A stretch of 64,000 nucleotides of DNA from contig JAHDVX010000001.1 in NCBI GenBank assembly GCA_023382455.1, positions 124,001 to 188,000 on the forward strand, read 5' to 3'. Below are positions 57,735 to 64,000 of the stretch, piece after piece. The translations under genes and the position numbers were made by a program. Below the pieces are notes generated by a model that worked only from the letters and a program-made list of their open reading frames with translations, had not been told where the DNA came from and did no database searches. Origin of the DNA: Flavobacteriales bacterium (lineage in GTDB: Bacteria; Bacteroidota; Bacteroidia; Flavobacteriales_F; PHOS-HE28). Each line of letters begins with the position of its first letter. Within the stretch, counting starts at the first letter, position 1.

Positions 57735-60398
57735 TTAGCGGCCGTTGGATCCACGGATCAGCGTGACATGCCCGTATTTCTCGTTGGCCTCATAGAAGTG
57801 TCCTTTCGCCCGGTACTTGTACACGTATACACCGGTGGTCGCATCGGTGCCTCCGTTCACCTTTCCGTCCCAGGGTGTGTTGATGTCATCGGATTCGAAG
57901 ACCAAGTGTCCCCAACGGTCGAAGATCACCAGATGGAACTCCTCGACCGAGGAATACACCGGGCCAAATGTATCGTTAATGTTATCACCGTCAGGGGTAA
58001 AGGCATTGGGGAAGAACAGCGTGCCGGGCGGCTTCATCAGCAGGCTGTCCACGGCGCGGCACCCTTCCTGGCTCACCGTGTGCAAGGTGACCCAATGGTC
58101 CTCCAGGTCCTCGTAGCTGTGCCTGATGGAGGTCGCCTTCACCAAGGTGCCGTCACCCAGGTCCCAGATCATCACCGGCACGGTGTAGGGTATGGTGGCC
58201 GCTTGGAAGAGCCAATCGTCCTGGCCTTGGTTGTAGATGAGGATGTGCGCCTCCGGATGCTGCACGGTGACCTTGGAGGTGGCCGAGACGTATTCCCCGC
58301 AGTGGTCCGCCGCGCTCACCGTGAACTCGGCATCCTGGTCACCGGCATACATGTACTGCGGGTCGCTCCAGGCCCATCCCGCCCAGTCCAAGGTGTACAC
58401 GCCGGAAGCCCCGGAAACCTGGGCCCAGAGCAGGATGGAATCCCCCGCACAGATGGTGCTGTCCGGTGTGAGGCTGATCTGCAACGGCTCGTATCGCGGA
58501 TAGCGCGTGGTGAAGACGCTATCGGCGGAGTAGCCGCACTGGTCCTGCACATGGAGCACGTAATCGGCATCGGTGGGCACACCTACCAGCAGCGTATCGG
58601 CCGTACTGAGCACATCGCCGGATGCATTGGTCCAGCTGTAGGTGTAAACGCCATTGCCCCCGGTAACCCCTCGCGGGAAGAGCACCACGGAATCACCGGT
58701 GCAGAACACCGTGGAATCCCAGGAAAGGATCTGGATGTCGGGCAAGGGCGCGGTGCTCACCAGCACGGAATCCGAGGCGCTGTGCATGCACCCGTCGTAG
58801 GCGGTGAGCACATACCACAGGGGGTCGCCGGCGGGCACGTTGAGGGTGGCGGCATTGCCCACCACGGCACCGTTCACCGTCCACTCATAGGTATACGTTC
58901 CGTTGCCGCCCACGGTGGAAACCGCCATGATGTCGGCATTGCCCAGGCAGGCGATGGCCGTATCGGGGCTAGCCGTCACGCCCATGGGGGCATAGGCCGG
59001 GATGAACACGGTGATACTGTCCAGCACCGCCGGCACGCTGCACGTGTCCATCACGGTGACGTGGAACGTGGTGGTGGTGTCCACCTGCACGTTGATCGTG
59101 GCCGACGTATCGCCCGTGCTCCACAGGTAGCTGTACAGTCCTGTTCCCCCGGTGACCTGCGGCCCGATGTCATAGCTCTGGCCACACAGTCCGTTGACGT
59201 CGTCGGTGACCAGTTGCAGGGGCGGGTACTGGTCGATGTAAAAGGTGAAGTCGCTGATCACCTGGGTGCCGCTGCATTGGATGTTCTGGGTGATGTGGAT
59301 CTCGATGGTCTCCAGTCCGTCGGCATCGTAGGGCACGGTGAGCGGCACGGTGAACACGGTGTCGCCCGCCTCATAGATGATCTGCGTGGGCAGCGGCGGG
59401 TAGTAATCCACGCCGGCCGTGGAGGTGCCGCTGATCACGAAATTCACCGTGTCCACCACCGAGGTGTCGCCCATGCGGTAGAAGTTGAACGGAATGACAC
59501 CGCAGCCCTCGAACAGCGTGGAATCGTTCACGCTCAGGCCGGCCCCTGAAGTGGTGAGCGATGGAACGATCTGGCCGGTGCTGGCAAAACTGCCGGCCTG
59601 CAGGAACACGGCGCTATCGTAGCTGCTGTCCCCCGCGTCGCAGATCGCCAGCTTGATGTGGTACGTCTGCCCGCAGATCACCTCGGCCATGGCCGTAAGC
59701 ACGGTGGTGTAGCCCCCGAAGATCACTGTGTTGCCTCCGGTGTTGGTCACATAGTACTGTGCATTCGCAGGCCCGCAGCCGAAGCCGCCGTCCGCACCAT
59801 GGATATTGGCGATGGATACCGGCAGTGATGTTCCGGGCACCAGCGCGATGTTCATGGCGTTGTTGCTGTATGGCCCGGTGATGCCCGGTCCGCTGATGAA
59901 GAAGCCGAACACGTCGTTGAACGACGGGCTGCAGTTGAATCCCGGGTATTCCTCGGAGGCAAAGACGTAATTGAACTTCACGGAATCGCCCGTGGGCACG
60001 AAGTCGAACTCCAGCACGGCCTTGTCGTTGCTGCTGCCGCCCGGGTTCAGTTGGTTGATGATGGCCAGCAGGTCGGGATCGCTGCCCGTGCCCAGGTTGT
60101 CGCTGTTGATGCCCGGCTCCGGCCCGGGGATGGAATTGGCCAGGCCGGAAGTGAGGATCAAGCCCTGTTCAATGGCGAATGAACCGGGCACGGCCGTGTA
60201 GGACCCGGAGCCCGGTTGCGGGGTGGCCGGGGAATTCACGCCGTTGTACTTGATGTTGCTCACCGTAACGCCGCCGCCCAGCAGCACATTCTGCACCAGC
60301 TGGGCCGGCGTCATGGACGTGGACACCATCATTTGTGCATGTACGGGCACTGCCAAGGCAAACAGACAAGGCAAGAGGAAGCGGGCGGGGGCCTTCAT
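57735..60398 (-). CDS. Choice-of-anchor L domain surface protein with PKD-like repeats and CHU_C sorting domain (B)
   Basis: An 887-residue paralogue from ATG 60398 (MKAPARFLLPCLFALAVPVHAQ). The anchor-L domain (residues ~24-285) is nearly the same as in the downstream gene, including SEEYPGFNCSPSFNDVFGFF. Then a Calx-beta-like unit (STAGVDYYPPLPTQIIYEAG), about five PKD/Ig-like repeats with the recurrent pattern GGNGVYTYSWTNASGDV / GGTGLYSYLWSTGD, and the CHU_C domain (FFPNAFTPDGDNINDTFG, LVIFDRWGHLVFES). It is larger than its neighbour mainly by the PKD repeats. Likely T9SS-exported and cell-attached. The two genes form an operon. Confidence 0.88.
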   Translation of the reverse strand: MKAPARFLLPCLFALAVPVHAQMMVSTSMTPAQLVQNVLLGGGVTVSNIKYNGVNSPATPQPGSGSYTAVPGSFAIEQGLILTSGLANSIPGPEPGINSDNLGTGSDPDLLAIINQLNPGGSSNDKAVLEFDFVPTGDSVKFNYVFASEEYPGFNCSPSFNDVFGFFISGPGITGPYSNNAMNIALVPGTSLPVSIANIHGADGGFGCGPANAQYYVTNTGGNTVIFGGYTTVLTAMAEVICGQTYHIKLAICDAGDSSYDSAVFLQAGSFASTGQIVPSLTTSGAGLSVNDSTLFEGCGVIPFNFYRMGDTSVVDTVNFVISGTSTAGVDYYPPLPTQIIYEAGDTVFTVPLTVPYDADGLETIEIHITQNIQCSGTQVISDFTFYIDQYPPLQLVTDDVNGLCGQSYDIGPQVTGGTGLYSYLWSTGDTSATINVQVDTTTTFHVTVMDTCSVPAVLDSITVFIPAYAPMGVTASPDTAIACLGNADIMAVSTVGGNGTYTYEWTVNGAVVGNAATLNVPAGDPLWYVLTAYDGCMHSASDSVLVSTAPLPDIQILSWDSTVFCTGDSVVLFPRGVTGGNGVYTYSWTNASGDVLSTADTLLVGVPTDADYVLHVQDQCGYSADSVFTTRYPRYEPLQISLTPDSTICAGDSILLWAQVSGASGVYTLDWAGWAWSDPQYMYAGDQDAEFTVSAADHCGEYVSATSKVTVQHPEAHILIYNQGQDDWLFQAATIPYTVPVMIWDLGDGTLVKATSIRHSYEDLEDHWVTLHTVSQEGCRAVDSLLMKPPGTLFFPNAFTPDGDNINDTFGPVYSSVEEFHLVIFDRWGHLVFESDDINTPWDGKVNGGTDATTGVYVYKYRAKGHFYEANEKYGHVTLIRGSNGR

Positions 60399-60504
60399 GG
60401 AAAGGATATGCGGATGGAAAGGTAACCGGATCGTCCTATTGACCGAAAAAACGGGTTTCAGGTTGCCCGCCACCGCGGATCCCGGCATCCAGGCAGCGGG
60501 CCGC

Positions 60505-60512
60505 TACCTTTG
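60505..60512 (+). promoter_or_regulatory. Candidate dipeptidase -7 box TACCTTTG
   Basis: Exact TAnnTTTG match 19 nt before ATG 60532, identical to the miaB box. Confidence 0.6.
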
Positions 60513-60531
60513 GCGCCCTGATCCCATTTCG

Positions 60532-61908
60532 ATGCCGAACACCCCCGTGGATGCCCATATCGAGGCCAATAAGGGCCGTTTCCTGGATGAACTGCTGGAC
60601 CTGTTGCGCATCCCCAGCGTGAGCGCCGACCCCAAGTACAAGGCCGATGTGGCGCGTTGCGCGGAGGCGGTGAAGGTCCGTCTGGTGGAGGCCGGCCTGG
60701 ACAAGGTGGAGGTATGCCCCACCCCGGGGCATCCCATCGTATACGGCGAGAAGATCATCGACCCCGCCAAGCCCACCGTGCTGGTGTACGGCCACTACGA
60801 CGTGCAGCCACCCGACCCGTTGGACCTGTGGGACAGCCCGCCCTTTGAGCCTGTGGTGAAGGACGGCATGATCTACGCCCGCGGCAGCGCCGACGACAAG
60901 GGGCAGTTCTACATGCACGTGAAGGCCCTGGAAGCCATGTTGCGCACCAACGGTCTGCCCTGCAACGTGAAAGTGATGATCGAGGGTGAGGAGGAGGTGG
61001 GCTCCACCAACCTGGGCCCCTTCGTGAAGGCCAACAAGGAGCGGCTGGCGGCGGACGTGGTGCTGATCAGCGACACGAGCATGATCGCCAACGACGTGCC
61101 CAGCATCAACACCGGCCTGCGCGGGCTGAGCTACCTCGAGGTGGAGGTCACCGGGCCGAACCGGGACCTGCACAGCGGCGTGTACGGCGGCGCGGTGGCC
61201 AACCCGATCAATGCGCTCTGCGAGATGATCGCCAGCCTGCACGATGCCGATCGGCGCATCACCATCCCCGGCTTCTACGACGCCGTGCGGGAGCTCAGCA
61301 CACAGGAGCGGGCCGCCCTCGCCGAGGCACCCTTCGATGAGCAGGAATACACGCGGGACCTGGGCATCCCGGCAGTGCGGGGGGAGCAAGGCTACAGCAC
61401 GCCCGAGCGTGCCAGCATCCGGCCCACGCTGGACGTGAACGGCATCTGGGGCGGCTACATCGGTGAAGGCGCCAAGACCGTGCTGCCCAGCAAGGCCAGC
61501 GCCAAGATCAGCATGCGCCTGGTGCCGGACCAGAAAAGCGCCGAGATTACCCGGCTCTTCCAACAGCACTTCGAATCCATCGCCCCGGTGGGTGTAACGG
61601 TGAAGGTGACGCCCCACCACGGCGGCGAGGCGGCGGTGACGCCCACGGACAGCCCCGCCTACCTGGCCGCAAGCAAGGCTATGGAGGAGGCCTTCGGCAA
61701 GAAGCCCATCCCTACCCGCGGCGGCGGCAGCATCCCCATCGTGGCGCTCTTCGAAAAGGAGCTGGGCCTGAAGACCATCCTCTTCGGCTTCGGGCTGGAC
61801 AGCGACAACATCCACAGCCCGAACGAGCGGTACGGCATCTTCAACTACATGAAGGGCATCACCGCCATCCCGCGCTTCTTCCACCACTTCGCCCAAAGCG
61901 GAAAGTGA
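60532..61908 (+). CDS. M20 family dipeptidase
   Basis: A 458-residue zinc peptidase. Metal-site motifs are VLVYGHYDVQPPDP (first His and the Asp), ARGSADDKGQ (bridging Asp) and EGEEEVGS (catalytic and metal Glu), with RDLHSGVYGG and the lid domain between. This is the CNDP/PepV-like dipeptidase group that hydrolyses short peptides in the cytosol. The ORF-track start includes 103 codons of intergenic sequence; ATG 60532 is right. It ends in a TGATG junction with the next gene. Confidence 0.93.
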   Translation: MPNTPVDAHIEANKGRFLDELLDLLRIPSVSADPKYKADVARCAEAVKVRLVEAGLDKVEVCPTPGHPIVYGEKIIDPAKPTVLVYGHYDVQPPDPLDLWDSPPFEPVVKDGMIYARGSADDKGQFYMHVKALEAMLRTNGLPCNVKVMIEGEEEVGSTNLGPFVKANKERLAADVVLISDTSMIANDVPSINTGLRGLSYLEVEVTGPNRDLHSGVYGGAVANPINALCEMIASLHDADRRITIPGFYDAVRELSTQERAALAEAPFDEQEYTRDLGIPAVRGEQGYSTPERASIRPTLDVNGIWGGYIGEGAKTVLPSKASAKISMRLVPDQKSAEITRLFQQHFESIAPVGVTVKVTPHHGGEAAVTPTDSPAYLAASKAMEEAFGKKPIPTRGGGSIPIVALFEKELGLKTILFGFGLDSDNIHSPNERYGIFNYMKGITAIPRFFHHFAQSGK

Positions 61909-62384
61909 TGCCCGGCCGCCTGCGCACCCTGCCCCTGGCCTTGGGCCTGTTCATGGCCCTGCCAGGATGCATGAACTACACGGAGGTGCAGGTGCTGGGC
62001 GTACGAGAGGCCAGGCTGGACCGGCTGGACACCCGCGGGCTGTCCGCCACGGTGGCCATGGAAGTGGCCAACCCGAACAGTTACAAGATCACCGTGCAGG
62101 ACCCCGACGTGGACCTGTTCCTCAACGACATGGCCGTGGGCAAGGCCACCATGGACCAAGCCGTGGTGCTCGCCCCGGACAGCACGGCCATCTACCAGGT
62201 GCCGCTCCAGGTGGCCTTCTCCAAGGAGGACGGCGGCGTGCTGCCGGTGTTGCTGATGGCCGCCCTGAATCGTCAAATGAAGCTCACCGCCAAGGGTACC
62301 GTGGTGGGCAAGGCCCGCGGGTTGCGCAAGCGCTTCCCGTTGGAAGTGGAGCACGTCCTGGCGCCGGAAGGCAAGAACCCGTGA
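61908..62384 (+). CDS. LEA type 2 (LEA14/WHy-like) lipoprotein
   Basis: A 158-residue protein with signal and lipobox (LGLFMALPGC). The mature part has the LEA_2 / WHy pattern of a fibronectin-III-like sandwich: LDTRGLSATVAMEVANPNSYKITV, DVDLFLNDMAVGKA, IYQVPLQVAF. In bacteria such proteins are desiccation- or stress-linked, or simply structural lipoproteins; a role here is unknown. The start ATG overlaps the dipeptidase TGA by one nt (GTG 61905 is an alternative). Confidence 0.82.
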   Translation: MPGRLRTLPLALGLFMALPGCMNYTEVQVLGVREARLDRLDTRGLSATVAMEVANPNSYKITVQDPDVDLFLNDMAVGKATMDQAVVLAPDSTAIYQVPLQVAFSKEDGGVLPVLLMAALNRQMKLTAKGTVVGKARGLRKRFPLEVEHVLAPEGKNP

Positions 62385-62834
62385 TCAGGGTTCACCCTGG
62401 CGGACCACCCGGGCCTGCGAGGTGATCACGGCCCAGCCCAACGCGCCGTCCGCCAGGCCGATCACCAGGTCATCGGGGCCCGCCACCACCACTTCCTCCC
62501 AAGGCCTGTGCACCGGAAGTTCGCCGTGCATCTGCCAGTACAGGTGGATGTCCTCCCGCGCCGCGCCAGGCACCACCACACGCGTCTCCGGCCCGCGCAG
62601 CAGGAAGTTCAGCCACAGGGCACCGCAAAGCAACATCGGCCCCGGGGCCAGCAGGTTGAACCAGAACCATTCCACGCGGTCCATGCCCATGGCGGCGGCA
62701 TAGCAGCGCTTGGGCAGCAGGTTGCCCGCAAAGGCCAGCAGCGCGAACCAACGGAGCAACTCGCGGTAGGGCACCAAGGTCCGCTGGGCCACGAGGAAGA
62801 AGGTGAAGATGGCTCCGAAAAGCCCGATGAGCAT
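62385..62834 (-). CDS. Small membrane protein with C-terminal soluble domain
   Basis: From ATG 62834 (149 residues) there are three hydrophobic helices: LIGLFGAIFTFFLVAQ, LLRWFALLAFAGNLL, and LLAPGPMLLCGALWLNFLL, then a beta-type region (TRVVVPGAAREDIHLYWQ, VVVAGPDDLVIGLADGALGW). I do not recognise it. The track ORF extends to 63182, overlapping the divergent DUF255 gene by over 100 nt, which is improbable. Its stop abuts that of the LEA lipoprotein. Confidence 0.6.
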   Translation of the reverse strand: MLIGLFGAIFTFFLVAQRTLVPYRELLRWFALLAFAGNLLPKRCYAAAMGMDRVEWFWFNLLAPGPMLLCGALWLNFLLRGPETRVVVPGAAREDIHLYWQMHGELPVHRPWEEVVVAGPDDLVIGLADGALGWAVITSQARVVRQGEP

Positions 62835-63039
62835 CAAATTCACCGGCCACTGGGGGCCATCGCGCCCGGCATCAACGCCGCGCTGTTGACGAGCCGCGCC
62901 GGGCCGGTGCCGGAGGCGCTCCGCAAGCGGCCTACCTTTATCCATCCCGTGCATGCCGTTGCCCCGCATCGCGTGCATCCCCGTTCCCGTAAGTTCCAAG
63001 AGGCAAGCCCCGCGCGGGCCGGCCGACGTGAAAGATACC

Positions 63040-64000
63040 ATGCCCGCCCACACCAATGCCCTTGTCCGGGAAACCAGCCCGTATCTGCTGCAACACGCGC
63101 ACAACCCGGTGAACTGGCGCCCTTGGGGCGAGGAGGCATTTGCGGACGCGAGAAGCAGGAACAAGCTGGTGCTGGTGAGCATCGGCTACAGCAGCTGCCA
63201 CTGGTGCCATGTGATGGAACATGAAAGCTTCGAGGATGAGGAGGTGGCCCGTGTGATGAACGAGCACTTCATCTGCATCAAGGTGGATCGTGAGGAACGC
63301 CCGGACGTGGACCAGGTGTACCTGTCGGCCGTGCAGCTCATGACCGGGCGCGGTGGTTGGCCGCTCAACTGCTTCACCCTGCCCGATGGGCGGCCCGTGC
63401 ATGGCGGCACCTACTTCCCCAAGGACCAATGGTTGCACGTCCTGGAGCAACTCTCCGGCCTCTGGCACAATGACCCCGGCCGGCTCAAGGAACACGCGGC
63501 CAAGCTGCTCTCCGGCCTACGGCAGAATGAGCTGGTCACGCCCAACAAGAAAGCCCCGGCCTTCACCCGTGAACAGGCCGCGCTGTTGGTGGCCGGCTTC
63601 ACCCGCCGCTTCGACACCGCCTGGGGCGGCGCGGACCGTGCGCCGAAATTCCCCATGCCGTGCACCCATGAATTCCTGCTGCGGTACGCCATGAGCGCAC
63701 GGGACAAGGCCTTGGCCGCGCAGGTACGCCTTACCCTGGACAAGATGGCCCAAGGCGGCATCTTCGACCAGGTGGGCGGAGGCTTCGCGCGCTACAGCAC
63801 CGACATCAGCTGGAAGGTGCCCCATTTCGAGAAGATGCTGTACGACAACGCACAGCTCATCTCCTTGTACAGCCATGCCCACCAGGCCTTCGGCCAGGAA
63901 ACCTACCGCGACGTGGCCGAGCGCACCATCGCCTGGGCCATGCGTGAGATGCGTAGTGCGGAAGGTGGATTCCACAGCGCGCTGGACGCCGATTCGGAGG
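63040..64000 (+). CDS. DUF255 thioredoxin-domain protein (YyaL/SSP411-like), 5' part
   Basis: This gene is missing from the ORF track because it runs off the right edge. ATG 63040 opens [20 protein letters not shown], continuing with the diagnostic [13 protein letters not shown], a thioredoxin-like [14 protein letters not shown] with Cxx[16 protein letters not shown], and [11 protein letters not shown] and [17 protein letters not shown] of the following (alpha/alpha)6-barrel. Members are ~670-690 residues; about 320 are visible. The family couples a thioredoxin fold with a mannose-epimerase-like barrel; activity is unknown in bacteria. Candidate -7 box TACCTTTA lies ~100 nt upstream. Confidence 0.93.
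   Translation, partial: MPAHTNALVRETSPYLLQHAHNPVNWRPWGEEAFADARSRNKLVLVSIGYSSCHWCHVMEHESFEDEEVARVMNEHFICIKVDREERPDVDQVYLSAVQLMTGRGGWPLNCFTLPDGRPVHGGTYFPKDQWLHVLEQLSGLWHNDPGRLKEHAAKLLSGLRQNELVTPNKKAPAFTREQAALLVAGFTRRFDTAWGGADRAPKFPMPCTHEFLLRYAMSARDKALAAQVRLTLDKMAQGGIFDQVGGGFARYSTDISWKVPHFEKMLYDNAQLISLYSHAHQAFGQETYRDVAERTIAWAMREMRSAEGGFHSALDADSE

Noticed and set aside
56067-59549. 553- and 606-codon plus-strand ORFs opposite the anchor-L genes
   Set aside because: Antisense; the minus-strand frames contain signal peptides and complete sorting domains.

Overview
The window is GC-rich and comes from a Bacteroidota genome, most likely an uncultured, high-GC relative of the Flavobacteriales. The reasons are type IX secretion sorting domains on several secreted proteins, two proteins with a CHU_C (gliding-motility type) C-terminus, a GldE-like CNNM/CBS protein, a TonB receptor with a carboxypeptidase-like N-terminal domain, the miaB / sigma-54 activator / lptE / TPR / secG / groES / groEL order, the coaX / OMP / lptC / gldE order, and TAnnTTTG-like -7 boxes in place of the usual proteobacterial promoters. 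No contigs, plasmid functions, phage genes or CRISPR arrays were recognised.

Layout. 1-2.6 kb is an accessory, partly decayed region: the end of a type III restriction Res subunit, a probable antitoxin with a truncated PIN toxin, a perfect 44-bp palindrome and a broken ATPase/nuclease fragment. 2.6-10 kb holds a T9SS-secreted protein, a large unrecognised cytosolic protein, a LOG-family nucleoside hydrolase and a TonB receptor. 10-11.8 kb has a Cys-rich lipoprotein and a hicBA toxin-antitoxin pair flanked by copies of a palindromic repeat. 11.8-16.8 kb looks like a phosphate locus: beta-helix lipoprotein, PhoR-like kinase, Na/Pi symporter with PhoU-like tail, PhoB-like regulator. 16.9-25.4 kb has a membrane protein, a beta-barrel, purH and the elongasome operon mreB-mreC-mreD-mrdA-rodA, with 4-nt start/stop overlaps from mreC onward.

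25.5-34.5 kb holds ppiD facing miaB, the sigma-54 activator, lptE, a TPR protein, secG, groES and groEL (tRNA modification, envelope biogenesis, secretion, chaperones). 34.6-36.3 kb is a gamma-glutamyltransferase lipoprotein. 36.5-46 kb is the most unusual part: a translationally coupled ECF sigma / membrane anti-sigma-like TPR protein / membrane-anchored TPR-CHAT protease operon, divergent from a LuxR-type regulator with a shortened receiver, followed by a 141-aa unknown, a secreted zincin-like protein with a zinc ribbon, and a TPR histidine kinase. 46-52.7 kb has a T9SS protein and the conserved coaX-OMP-lptC-small membrane protein-gldE operon, then tRNA-Phe(GAA). 52.9-64 kb has an HD hydrolase, a histidine kinase coupled to gpmI, two tandem choice-of-anchor-L/CHU_C surface proteins, an M20 dipeptidase, a LEA14-like lipoprotein, a small membrane protein and the start of a DUF255 thioredoxin-domain protein that is absent from the ORF track.

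Many ORF-track starts lie upstream of the real start; I moved starts to the ATG (or GTG) that gives a signal peptide, matches the family length, or overlaps the previous stop. Long antisense ORFs, up to 1263 codons, are shadows produced by codon bias.
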